A DNA stretch of 36,603 nucleotides, taken from positions 1 to 36,603 of the forward strand of contig NZ_BOOH01000072.1 in NCBI RefSeq assembly GCF_016863135.1. The letters run 5' to 3'. A program made the translations under genes and the position numbers. Origin of the DNA: Planobispora longispora (GTDB taxonomy: Bacteria > Actinomycetota > Actinomycetes > Streptosporangiales > Streptosporangiaceae). Under the pieces are notes generated by a model, which was given only the letters and a program-made list of their open reading frames with translations, made no database searches and had not been told where the DNA came from. Of this stretch, positions 1 through 8,250 are shown piece by piece. How positions within the stretch are numbered: position 1 is the stretch's first letter; every line of letters begins with the position of its first letter.

Positions 1-96
1 CTGGTGATCGGCCGGACGCCTGAGCGGGCGGGCTGGTGATCGGCCGGACGCCTGAGCGGGCGGGCTGGTGATCGGCCGGACGCCTGAGCGGGCGCG
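1..96. repeat. 32-bp tandem repeat, three copies
   Basis: Three head-to-tail copies of a 32-bp unit occupy 1-32, 33-64 and 65-96. They are identical except for one base near the end of the third copy (GGCGGG becomes GGCGCG). The array starts at the first base of the window, so it probably extends to the left. It lies downstream of the TetR gene that ends at 145. Each unit contains GATCGGCCGGACGCC and could form small hairpins, but no function is evident. Confidence 0.9.
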
Positions 97-144
97 CCCC
101 TCCCCCGGCCGCGCCGCCGCAAGCCGCCGTCGGCACCCCGTTCG

Positions 145-753
145 TCAATCGCCGGCGGCGAGCCGTCGAGCGAGCGCCTGCGCCGCGGCCGCCTGCCCGG
201 GCGGGAACCCCAGTCGCTGCATGGCGGCGTTGTGTTCGGCCAGACAGACGATCTGGTAGGCGATCTGTTCAGCCGGGGCGTCGGGCGGCAGGTCGGGACG
301 GTCGAGCCGGATGCCCGCGGCCAGCAGCTCCACCAGCAGGTCGTAGGCGCCGCGCAGCCGGTCGCGGAGGGCGGGGTCGCGTGCGGCCTCGTGGAAGAGC
401 TCGTCGAAGGCGCGGTCCGGGAAGTCCGCGTCGGCCGTCCATTCACGGCTGAACAGGTAGCGGATGATCTCTCGCGCGCCCGGCCGTTCCCCGACCGCAC
501 CCCGGATCAGTTCGCTGTAGCGCTCGATGAGGGTCGCGGCGGCGTCGTGCACGAGCTGCGCCCGGTTGCCCATGTAGTGGCGGATGACGGAGCGCTGCAC
601 CCCCGAGGCGGCCGCGACGTCGTCCAGGCTCACCGATTCCAGGCCCCTCTCGCAGATCAGGGCGAGGAAGGCGTTCACGATCTGCTGCCGCCGGACCACG
701 GCCATGTCGGGCCGGCCACGGCGGCTGTTGCGAACGGCAGGTTTGTCTTCCAC
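145..753 (-). CDS. TetR-family transcriptional regulator
   Basis: A one-component repressor of the TetR type. The N-terminus has the RRGRP element that often precedes the helix-turn-helix, followed by a helix set (AFLALICERGLESVSLDDVA, then GVQRSVIRHYMGNRAQLV) typical of the TetR DNA-binding domain. The remaining ~130 residues form the ligand-binding helices, with no recognisable ligand specificity. The start is uncertain. An ATG at 780/777 would overlap the divergent gene. A GTG at 753 lies 8 nt after a TAAACT -10-like hexamer and would give a leaderless message. The ATG at 705 would cut off RRGRP, so it is less likely. It is divergent from the FAD amine oxidase at 779 and shares an operator with it, so it probably represses that gene and itself. 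Confidence 0.85.
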   Translation of the reverse strand: MEDKPAVRNSRRGRPDMAVVRRQQIVNAFLALICERGLESVSLDDVAAASGVQRSVIRHYMGNRAQLVHDAAATLIERYSELIRGAVGERPGAREIIRYLFSREWTADADFPDRAFDELFHEAARDPALRDRLRGAYDLLVELLAAGIRLDRPDLPPDAPAEQIAYQIVCLAEHNAAMQRLGFPPGQAAAAQALARRLAAGD

Positions 754-793
754 AACACAGTAGTTTATTTTAATCATCATGATGATGAAAAAA
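743..793. promoter_or_regulatory. Divergent leaderless promoter with palindromic operator
   Basis: On the plus strand TTGTCT (743-748), a 17-bp spacer and TATTTT (766-771) form a good sigma-70-type promoter whose start would fall on or next to the ATG at 779. On the minus strand TAAACT (762-767) sits 8 nt before the GTG at 753. Between them lies a perfect 14-bp palindrome at 773-786 (ATCATCA/TGATGAT). It continues imperfectly outward, with TTTT on the left mirrored by AAAA on the right, to roughly 766-793. The segment is AT-rich in a very GC-rich region. The palindrome covers the plus-strand start point, as expected for a TetR repressor site. The promoter calls are inference; the palindrome is directly visible. 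Confidence 0.7.
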
Positions 794-2281
794 TGCTGGG
801 GCAGATCGCTCGGACGACGGACGCTGCTGGCGGGCCTTCTCTCGACGGCGGGGCTGGGAGCGACGGGGTGCGAGTCACAGCCGGTCTCGACGGACACACC
901 GCCGACCGGCCCCGGCGGCCGTGACCTGGTCCTGGACGACGGCACCTCGCGCGTGCCCGCCGCGCCTCCCGGAAGGGTCACCAAGGTGGCGGTCGTCGGC
1001 GCGGGGATCGCCGGCCTGATCGCCGCCAGGGCGCTGCACCAGGCGGGCGTGGAGGTCACCGTCCTCGAGGCCCGGGACAGGGTCGGCGGCCGCCTGCACA
1101 CGGCCGACCTGGACGGGGTGCCGGTCGACCTCGGCGCGGCGTGGGTGCACGACGGCACCGGATCACCGCTGCTGCCGGTGTTCGACGCACTCGGGACGCC
1201 GCTGCTGCCCGCGGTCGTCGACCACCTGCTGGGCTCCGCGAGCGTGCTGAACCGCGCCACCGGGCGGTTCCCCGATCCGCGCCTGGCGGACGGGCTCACC
1301 GGCCTCATGGGCGCCCTCGAACGTGATCTTCCCCGCCTGGCGCGCCGGAAGGGGAACCGCATGTCCCTGCGGGAGGCGATCGACAGCCTCGCCGGCGGCG
1401 TCCCCCCGCAGGCGGCGACCACCGTGGAGGCCCTGCTCAGCCTGTACGACGGTGTCGACGCCGACCGGCTCGGCCTGGGGAACGCCGCGGAGTTCCTCAG
1501 CGGCGGGGCCATGGGAGACCGGGACAGGTTCCCCCGGGGCGGTTACGGGCCCCTGGTCGAGGCCCTGGCCGCCGGGCTCGACATCCGGACGGGCACGCCG
1601 GTACGGCGGATCCGCCAGCGCGCCGACGGCGTGACCGTCGTCCACGACCACGGCGAGCTGCAGGCCGGCCACGTCCTGATCACCGTGCCGCTCGGGGTGC
1701 TCAAAGCCGATGCGATCGCCTTCGACCCGGTCCTGCCCGCCCCCAAGGCGACGGCGATCCGGCGGATGGGCTTCGGCGCCTTCGAGAAGGTCGCCCTCGC
1801 CTACCCGCGTCCGCTGTGGCGGGACGGGAAGCCACAGCACATCGTCGTCGCCGGCCCCGACCGCGCCTGGCCGCTGATCCTCGATCTGTCCGCGTGGTAC
1901 GAGCGGCCCGTGATGGTGGCCCTGAACCCCGGCTCGCGGGCCGCGGCCACCGCCGCCCTCCCCGAACACGAGCGGATCGCCCAGGTCCGCCAGATCATCG
2001 ACCAGGCCACCGGGGGGAAGGCCCCGGAACCGACCGCGGCGGCGGCCACGGACTGGGCCGTCGATCCGTACATCCGCGGCTGCTACTCCAGCCTCGCCCG
2101 CGACAGCGACGCCCGGGAGGGCATCGCCGACCTGGCCGCGATGGAGGCGCCCCACGGACGCGTCCTGTTCGCCGGCGAAGCCACGCATCCCCGTTTCGCC
2201 GTGGTCGACGGCGCCTGGCTCAGCGGGCTCCGGGAGGCCAAACGACTTCTGCAGCGGCCCCGGTTGAACCTGACCCTCTGA
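779..2281 (+). CDS. FAD-dependent amine oxidase, predicted Tat lipoprotein
   Basis: A flavin monoamine/polyamine oxidase family protein (500 aa). The N-terminus has a twin-arginine type signal (SLGRRTLLAGLL) ending in a lipobox-like GATGC, so it is probably exported folded and lipid-anchored. The FAD-binding Rossmann motif VAVVGAGIAGLIAARALH begins near residue 68. It is followed by the LEARDRVGGR flavin motif and DLGAAWVHDGTGSPL, a typical amine-oxidase segment. The C-terminus has the second FAD motif (GRVLFAGEATHPRFAVVDGA). The likely reaction is oxidative deamination of an amine, giving aldehyde and H2O2; the substrate is unknown. Start codons at 779, 782 and 785 are all possible. No Shine-Dalgarno sequence is present, which fits a leaderless start. 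Control by the divergent TetR gene is likely. Confidence 0.88.
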   Translation: MMMKKCWGRSLGRRTLLAGLLSTAGLGATGCESQPVSTDTPPTGPGGRDLVLDDGTSRVPAAPPGRVTKVAVVGAGIAGLIAARALHQAGVEVTVLEARDRVGGRLHTADLDGVPVDLGAAWVHDGTGSPLLPVFDALGTPLLPAVVDHLLGSASVLNRATGRFPDPRLADGLTGLMGALERDLPRLARRKGNRMSLREAIDSLAGGVPPQAATTVEALLSLYDGVDADRLGLGNAAEFLSGGAMGDRDRFPRGGYGPLVEALAAGLDIRTGTPVRRIRQRADGVTVVHDHGELQAGHVLITVPLGVLKADAIAFDPVLPAPKATAIRRMGFGAFEKVALAYPRPLWRDGKPQHIVVAGPDRAWPLILDLSAWYERPVMVALNPGSRAAATAALPEHERIAQVRQIIDQATGGKAPEPTAAAATDWAVDPYIRGCYSSLARDSDAREGIADLAAMEAPHGRVLFAGEATHPRFAVVDGAWLSGLREAKRLLQRPRLNLTL

Positions 2282-2315
2282 ACGGAGGACCACCGGCGCC
2301 AGAAGAGGCGGTCTC

Positions 2316-2687
2316 TCAGACCTCGAGTTTCTCCTCGATGGCGCGCAGATGGTGCCGCGCCAGGGCCAGGTTGGCCCGGGTGCGGTCGAGCGCGAGGTAG
2401 AGGAAGAGCCCCTTGCCGCTCCGGCCGGTGATCGGCCGGATCACGTGGTACTGCCGGGTGAGGGTGATGAGGATGTCCTCGATGGTGTCCTTCAGGCCCA
2501 GGGACTCCATCGTGCGGAGCTTGGCCTTGACGACCTCGGTGTTCCCCGCCGCGGCGACCTGGAGGTCCAGGTCCTTGGAGCCGCCGAGCGAGCCCAGCGC
2601 CATCCCGCTGTTGTAGTCCACGACCACCGCGCCGAGGGCGCCGTCGATCGCCATCATCTCCTTGAGGGAGACCTCCATGCTGGCCAT
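2316..2687 (-). CDS. Roadblock/LC7-like small protein
   Basis: A 123-residue protein starting MASMEVSLKEMMAIDGALGA. The start at 2687 is chosen because GGAGAAGG lies just upstream; the longer open frame to 2837 has no ribosome site and an atypical composition. The alternating beta/alpha pattern (AVVVDYNSGMALGSLGG, then a helix, then ILITLTRQYHVIRPI and KGLFLYLALDRTRANLALAR) resembles small actinobacterial proteins with a roadblock/LC7 fold. Some of these work with GTPases of the MglA type in conservon-like modules. No GTPase or kinase partner lies next to it here, so its role is unknown. It is convergent with the amine oxidase gene, 34 bp away. Confidence 0.7.
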   Translation of the reverse strand: MASMEVSLKEMMAIDGALGAVVVDYNSGMALGSLGGSKDLDLQVAAAGNTEVVKAKLRTMESLGLKDTIEDILITLTRQYHVIRPITGRSGKGLFLYLALDRTRANLALARHHLRAIEEKLEV

Positions 2688-3073
2688 TGCCTTCTCCGAT
2701 TCCGTGAGGGATTGACATGCGGACGGGGGCGGCGGCCGGATCCACCGCCGCCGTGCGCCCCTGCCGGCGCAGGGACGCGGGCACCTCGACCAGAAAAGCG
2801 TTATCGGCCAGCGTAGAGATTCACCGACGGATGCCACGGGGACCTGTTACACCGGATATACGACAAGAAGAAGAATTCAACTCCCGGGTAGAAAAATATG
2901 CATCCCGGATGGATTGTCAGTGCAGGTCATCGGCGATATCCGTATTTTCTCGCCCGACAGGACAGGGCGACCGATCCCTTTGCACGGAAATTGCGAACCG
3001 CATTTCTGGAATCCTTCTTCATTGCTTATGTTCCGGCGATCCGGCCGGGCGGCCGGGCTGCCAAGCGGAAGCC
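2688..3073. other. Intergenic stretch without a convincing gene
   Basis: This stretch lies between the end of the ATP-grasp gene and the start of the roadblock-like gene. Positions about 2790-3040 are clearly poorer in GC than the surroundings, with runs such as AAGAAGAAGAATTC and AGAAAAATATGC. It presumably holds the promoter of the minus-strand small gene. Open frames crossing it on the plus strand have non-coding composition and run antisense into the ATP-grasp gene. I see no clear terminator or RNA gene. Confidence 0.5.
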
Positions 3074-3940
3074 TTACCCCTTGGCCGTGAGCAGCGCATC
3101 GGCCAGCACCCCGGGGTCGGCCGCGGACGGCCAGTCGCTCACCTGCCCGTCGCCCGCCTCGATGACCCGCCAGACCCCGTCGGCCCGCCGTACGAGATCG
3201 GTCGTGACGAACCGGACGCCGAGGTTCCGCACCGCCTCGCGCACCTCGTCCAGGATCTCGGGCCGCCCGACGACGTCTTCGGGACTGTCGGGGTGCGGCC
3301 CGGCGAACACCGCTTCCCCGTCCACCCACCACACCCGCACCTGCGCCCCGGTGAAGCGCTCGAACTGCCGGATCACCAGGCCACCGGTCAGGTCCTCCCC
3401 CTGCAACTCGACGAACCGGGCCGCCACCCGCTCCAACGCCTCCGGGTCCGGCGCGTGACACGCCTCCGCCCATTCGTGCTTGCGTGACTTCACGTAGTCC
3501 TTGACCACGAAGCCCGTCTCCCCCAGTCCGCCCGCCAGCCGGGCCAGCCGCTGCCCGCGCGGCGCGCGCTCGCCCGGCGCCATCGGCACCACGGCCGTGC
3601 GCGGCGTCAGCTCCCGGAAGCAGTGCAGCCAGCCGGGCAGCTCATGGGCGCGGCGGTAGCGGCCGGCGTCGGTGAGCAGGCGGCAGCCCCTGGCCCGCAG
3701 CGCCTCCTCCAGCTCCGCGTACTGCCCGGACCGGAGCATCCAGCCGCGGTACCACACCGGGCCGAACCCCTCGGGCACCCGCGCCACCGCCTCCTCGGCC
3801 CGGCCGGCCACCAGCGCATCGTGATCGATCAGCGCCAGGGGCCCGTCCCTGTCCCGTACGGCCAGCATCTGCGCGGCGAAGTGCGGATCGACCCGCCGGG
3901 GCCGGAGCGGATCGGCACAGAACAGAAAGCCCACGGTCAT
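3074..3940 (-). CDS. ATP-grasp domain protein (R2K-like)
   Basis: A 288-residue protein ending at a TAA. The N-terminal half is a pre-ATP-grasp type alpha/beta region (VGFLFCADPLRPRRVDPHFA, then VWYRGWMLRSGQY). The C-terminal half carries ATP-grasp features: GFVVKDYVKSRKHEW with candidate nucleotide-binding lysines, GLVIRQFERF, RVWWVDGEAVFAGPH, and a metal-binding type end (WRVIEAGDGQVSDWP). This layout matches the small R2K clade of ATP-grasp proteins. They are predicted to ligate an amino acid or peptide carboxylate to an amine, often in peptide-modifying or phage-related contexts. The substrate cannot be read from the sequence. It is divergent from the rifampicin monooxygenase locus; the 17-bp repeats lie upstream of its start. 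No good Shine-Dalgarno precedes the ATG at 3940. Confidence 0.8.
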   Translation of the reverse strand: MTVGFLFCADPLRPRRVDPHFAAQMLAVRDRDGPLALIDHDALVAGRAEEAVARVPEGFGPVWYRGWMLRSGQYAELEEALRARGCRLLTDAGRYRRAHELPGWLHCFRELTPRTAVVPMAPGERAPRGQRLARLAGGLGETGFVVKDYVKSRKHEWAEACHAPDPEALERVAARFVELQGEDLTGGLVIRQFERFTGAQVRVWWVDGEAVFAGPHPDSPEDVVGRPEILDEVREAVRNLGVRFVTTDLVRRADGVWRVIEAGDGQVSDWPSAADPGVLADALLTAKG

Positions 3941-3988
3941 GGTCCATGAGGATATGAGCCCCGCGCACCGCCCTCATCCGGATATCCG

Positions 3989-4056
3989 TTCACCTCGCGC
4001 GGAAAGTCACCTCGCATGGAAAGTCACCTCGCATGGAAAGTCACCTCGCACGGAAA
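3989..4056. repeat. 17-bp tandem repeat, four copies
   Basis: Four adjacent 17-bp units run at 3989-4005, 4006-4022, 4023-4039 and 4040-4056. Units two and three are identical (GTCACCTCGCATGGAAA); the first and fourth differ by one to three bases. The array sits in the divergent region between the ATP-grasp gene and rox, directly before the promoter-like and rifamycin-element-like sequence. Read on the minus strand, each unit has GAGGTGA, and the next unit supplies an ATG 9 nt after GAGG. Confidence 0.95.
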
Positions 4057-4060
4057 GGGG

Positions 4061-4100
4061 TGGACGGGATGATCCCCGGGCTTGTAACTTGCAGCTGACC
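4061..4100 (+). promoter_or_regulatory. Candidate rifamycin-associated element and promoter of rox
   Basis: GGGCTTGTAACTTGCAGCTG (4078-4097) is an imperfect inverted repeat centred on the C of TAACTT, upstream of a Rox-type gene. Actinomycete rifamycin-inactivating genes are known to carry a conserved ~19-bp inverted-repeat element (RAE) at this kind of position. I could not compare with the published consensus base by base, so the assignment is tentative. TAACTT (4085-4090) could be a -10 hexamer, with TGGACG (4061-4066) as a weak -35 18 bp upstream. Confidence 0.5.
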
Positions 4101-4127
4101 GTGACACCGCCCGAGGAGGTGAGCCCC

Positions 4128-4187
4128 ATGAACGCTGTATCGATGTGGGTGCTCCCCCTTCCCGTCGCGGTCGGGCGATCGACGTAG
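4128..4187 (+). CDS. 19-residue leader ORF upstream of rox
   Basis: A short frame encoding MNAVSMWVLPLPVAVGRST, ending in TAG at 4185-4187. It is preceded by an almost ideal ribosome site, GAGGAGGTGA, with 5 nt before the ATG. This is far better than the site of the large gene 50 nt downstream. It lies between the candidate rifamycin element and the rox start, so it should be on the same message. The likely role is a translated leader or attenuator, possibly linking ribosome movement or transcription elongation to expression of the resistance gene. A product in its own right cannot be excluded. The peptide is hydrophobic in the middle, and I do not recognise a family. Confidence 0.55.
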   Translation: MNAVSMWVLPLPVAVGRST

Positions 4188-4224
4188 GCGTCGCCGGGAG
4201 CGCCTCGCCACAAGGCACTCCTGA

Positions 4225-5784
<1,560 letters not shown>

Positions 5785-5833
5785 TCCCGCCTGAGCACGA
5801 CCGATCCCGCCCGGGCGGCGGCCGTCCCGCCGC

Positions 5834-5867
5834 CGGGCCCCGCGCGGGTGCGCCCGCGCGGGGCCCG
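5834..5867. terminator. Bidirectional hairpin terminator
   Basis: Perfect 15-bp GC-only stem (5834-5848 with 5853-5867) closed by the tetraloop TGCG, between the convergent rox and DHFR-like genes. There is no T-run, as is usual in high-GC actinobacteria. It can serve both strands. Confidence 0.85.
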
Positions 5868-5878
5868 CTCCCGGCCGG

Positions 5879-6433
5879 TCAGGGGCGCACGTAGCGCCGG
5901 AACACGATCCCCGAGGCGAAGGAACGGTGCTCGACCAGGCGCAGCCGCAGTTCTTCCCCCACGGGCAGGTACGGCTTGCCGCCCCCGATGATCACCGGGA
6001 ACGCGTACACCCAGAACTCGTCGATCAGGTCCAGCAGGGAGGCGGCCAGCTCGGGGCCGCCGAGCTGGAGAGTGCCGTCGATCTCCTGCTTGAGGCGCGT
6101 CACCGCGGACACGGCGTCCTTGCGGCGGACGATCGTGAGCCCTTCGGGGACGGTCTGGAGGGTGTCGGAGAAGACGTACCGCGGCGTCTCCCTGTAGAAC
6201 CGGGCGAACTCCCGCTCGAGGGCCGGGGCGCCTTCCTTGCCGAGCTCCTGCGTCCAGGGCTTTTCCATCGCCTCATACAGCCGCCGCCCGAACAGGAACG
6301 CCGCGGTCCGGCGGACATGGTCGTTCGCCGCCTGCCGGAAGTCCTCGCCCGGGTCCATGAAGTCCATGCCACCGCGGGAGTCCTCGATGTAGCCGTCGAT
6401 CGAGGTGTTCATCCAGTAGATGACCCTGCCCAT
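5879..6433 (-). CDS. Dihydrofolate reductase family protein (RibD C-terminal domain)
   Basis: A 184-residue protein of the RibD-C/DHFR-like superfamily. It starts GRVIYWMNTSIDGYIEDSRG, the first strand and loop typical of these stand-alone reductases. It continues with FLFGRRLYEAM, YVFSDTLQTVPEGLTIVRR, LQLGGPELAASLLDLIDEFW (the nucleotide-binding glycine segment) and AFPVIIGGGKPYLP near the end. Members use NAD(P)H, but most have no known substrate and are not true folate enzymes. The ATG at 6433 has AAGGAGG 6 nt upstream. It is convergent with rox and divergent from csoR. Confidence 0.88.
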   Translation of the reverse strand: MGRVIYWMNTSIDGYIEDSRGGMDFMDPGEDFRQAANDHVRRTAAFLFGRRLYEAMEKPWTQELGKEGAPALEREFARFYRETPRYVFSDTLQTVPEGLTIVRRKDAVSAVTRLKQEIDGTLQLGGPELAASLLDLIDEFWVYAFPVIIGGGKPYLPVGEELRLRLVEHRSFASGIVFRRYVRP

Positions 6434-6537
6434 GAACCCCTCCTTGGTCCCGGCCCGCGAGCGGAGATCACATCGCGATCCTACGTCCGTTTCCCCCGGC
6501 CGCCCTCATCCGGTGACGACGAATCCCGCAATCCGAA

Positions 6538-6557
6538 ATACCGTAGGGGGGTATAGT
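6538..6557 (+). promoter_or_regulatory. CsoR operator and -10 element
   Basis: ATACC (6538-6542) and GGTAT (6550-6554) form an inverted repeat with a G-rich spacer, matching the general pattern of CsoR-type operators (TACC...GGTA). It overlaps TATAGT (6552-6557), a good -10 hexamer for the csoR gene starting at 6596. This supports autoregulation. Confidence 0.7.
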
Positions 6558-6595
6558 GTTATGGAGGGGGAACGAGGACGACCGGAGGCGGGCAC

Positions 6596-6877
6596 ATGGC
6601 CGGATACAGCCACGACAAGCAGGACCACCTCAAGCGGCTGCGCCGCGTCGAGGGGCAGGTGCGCGGCCTGCAGCGGATGGTCGAAGAAGACAAGTACTGC
6701 ATCGACATCCTGACCCAGGTCTCCGCGGCCAACCGGGCCCTGCAGTCCTTCGCCCTGTCCCTGCTGGAGGAGCACATGGCGCACTGCGTGGCCGACGCCA
6801 CCGCCAAGGGCGGCGCCGAGGCCGAGGCCAAGGTCAAGGAGGCCGCCGACGCCATCGCCCGCCTCGTCCGCTCCTGA
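6596..6877 (+). CDS. csoR: CsoR-family copper-sensing repressor
   Basis: A 93-residue all-helical regulator of the CsoR/RcnR/FrmR family. The copper ligands are in register with the family: Cys35 (EDKYCIDIL), His60 and Cys64 (LLEEHMAHC). The DNA-contacting HLKRLRRVEGQVRGLQRMVE segment is present near the N-terminus. Cu(I) binding would release the repressor from DNA. The ATG follows GGAGG by 7 nt. The operator-like site upstream suggests autoregulation. It ends 15 bp from the end of the convergent narI. No copper exporter gene is visible, so the other targets may lie elsewhere or include copper enzymes such as the NirK here. Confidence 0.93.
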   Translation: MAGYSHDKQDHLKRLRRVEGQVRGLQRMVEEDKYCIDILTQVSAANRALQSFALSLLEEHMAHCVADATAKGGAEAEAKVKEAADAIARLVRS

Positions 6878-6892
6878 GCAGTCCGCTCCCGT

Positions 6893-7627
6893 TCACCGGG
6901 AGGTCGGCTCCCAGCCCCGGCGGGGCGCGCGGGTCCCGGCCCGCTGTTCGTCGCGGCTGCGGTAGACGACGTAGGGCCGGGTCAGATAGCCGACCGGGGC
7001 GGTCAGCATGTGCACCAGCCGGGTGAACGGCCAGATCGCGAACAGCAGCAGCGCGCTGAGCGCGTGCAGCTGGAACAGCAGCGGCGCGCCCGCCATCAGC
7101 GCCGGGTCCGGCTGGAAGTAGAAGATCGACCTGAACCACGGGGAGATGGTCGTGCGGTAGTCGTAGCCGCCGCCGACGATGTTGGCCATCACGGTGGCGA
7201 CCAGGCCGAGCACGATCGTCACGGCCAGGACGGCGTACATCAGCTTGTCGTTGCGGGTGGTGGCGGTGAACACCGGGCCGACGGTGCGCCGCCGGTAGAT
7301 CAGGATCGCGATGCCGCCCAGGGTCGCCACGCCCGCGATCGTGCCCAGCACCACCGCGACCAGATGGTAGGCCTCCTCGCTGATCCCGGCCGCCTCGGTC
7401 CAGCTCTTGGGGATCACCAGGCCGCCGATGTGGCCCAGCGCCACCACCAGGATGCCGAAGTGGAACAGCGGGCTGCCGATGCGCAGCAGCCTCGATTCGT
7501 ACATCTGCGACGAGCGGGTGGTCCAGCCGAACTTGTCGTAGCGGTAGCGCCACACGTGGCCCAGGACGAACACCGTCAGCGCCACGTACGGCGCCACCAC
7601 CCACAGCAGCACATCGAGTGCGTTCAC
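6893..7627 (-). CDS. narI: Respiratory nitrate reductase gamma subunit, cytochrome b
   Basis: A 244-residue integral membrane protein with about five transmembrane helices. It anchors NarGH and passes electrons from menaquinol through two b hemes. The heme ligand histidines are in FVLGHVWRYR, RIGSPLFHFGIL / ALGHIGG and LHALSALLLF...RLVHMLTAP, as in the NarI family. SPWFRSIFYFQPDPALM is the typical periplasmic loop. The GTG start at 7627 overlaps the narJ stop by 4 bp (GTGA), which fixes the start and implies translational coupling. It is the last gene of the narGHJI operon. Confidence 0.96.
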   Translation of the reverse strand: MNALDVLLWVVAPYVALTVFVLGHVWRYRYDKFGWTTRSSQMYESRLLRIGSPLFHFGILVVALGHIGGLVIPKSWTEAAGISEEAYHLVAVVLGTIAGVATLGGIAILIYRRRTVGPVFTATTRNDKLMYAVLAVTIVLGLVATVMANIVGGGYDYRTTISPWFRSIFYFQPDPALMAGAPLLFQLHALSALLLFAIWPFTRLVHMLTAPVGYLTRPYVVYRSRDEQRAGTRAPRRGWEPTSR

Positions 7628-8250
7628 CGGCTTGCCTCCATCACGGCGTAGGGTTCCAGGCCGACTTCCTCGGCCGGCGGCCCCGAGGCCGCCAGGCGCA
7701 GCGCGGCCTCTTTCTCGCGCGGGCCGGCCGGCGGCAACGTCGCCAGCACCGCCGCCACGACGTCGGCGTACGGCGAGTCCTCCGTCTCCAGCGCCGTGCG
7801 CAGCAGCTCCAGGCCGGCCCGGTTCTCCAGCAGCAGCCGCCGCCCCTCGCGGACCGCGCCGCGGGCGAGGAGCTCGCACACCACGGCCAGGTGGTCGGGA
7901 AGCTCTCCGTCGGCGAGCTCGAAGCCCGCCGCGCGGAAGGCGTGCTTGAACCGCAGCAGCGCCGCGCCCCGTTTGCGGGTGTCGCCGTAGCCGTAGTAGG
8001 TCAGGTACAGGCAGCAGCGCCGCTTGAGGTCGAAGGTCGCCACGTAGTGGGCGGCCAGCTCGGTGCGGGGTGTGGCCTCGACGTGGGACAGGAACGCCTC
8101 CAGGTGGGTGCGGACCCGCCCCGCGGGCAGGGCGGCCACCGAGGAGGCCAGCACCCGCCGCCCGCCGTACAACGTGTCGTCGGGGTAGCCGAGCAGCACC
8201 GAGGCCGCCATGTGGGCGGTGCGCAGCTCGCCTTCGCTCAGCGCGCTCAT
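7624..8250 (-). CDS. narJ: Nitrate reductase assembly chaperone
   Basis: A 208-residue NarJ/TorD-family chaperone that helps insert the molybdenum cofactor into NarG before the enzyme binds the membrane. It begins MSALSEGELRTAHMAASVLL, followed by the family segment FDLKRRCCLYLTYYGYGDTRKRG, which is very typical of actinobacterial NarJ. LPDHLAVVCELLA is the usual conserved helix. Its start overlaps the narH stop by ATGA. It is cytoplasmic and not part of the final complex. Confidence 0.95.
   Translation of the reverse strand: MSALSEGELRTAHMAASVLLGYPDDTLYGGRRVLASSVAALPAGRVRTHLEAFLSHVEATPRTELAAHYVATFDLKRRCCLYLTYYGYGDTRKRGAALLRFKHAFRAAGFELADGELPDHLAVVCELLARGAVREGRRLLLENRAGLELLRTALETEDSPYADVVAAVLATLPPAGPREKEAALRLAASGPPAEEVGLEPYAVMEASR

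Noticed and set aside
232-924. A 230-codon plus-strand frame at the left end
   Set aside because: Antisense to the TetR regulator, whose HTH is clear, and overlapping the start of the amine oxidase gene.
2717-3487. A 256-codon plus-strand frame covering the gap before the ATP-grasp gene
   Set aside because: No ribosome site, mixed composition and a long antisense overlap with the ATP-grasp gene.
3989-4056. The 17-bp repeats as a small CRISPR array
   Set aside because: The units are directly adjacent with no spacers, and no cas genes are present.
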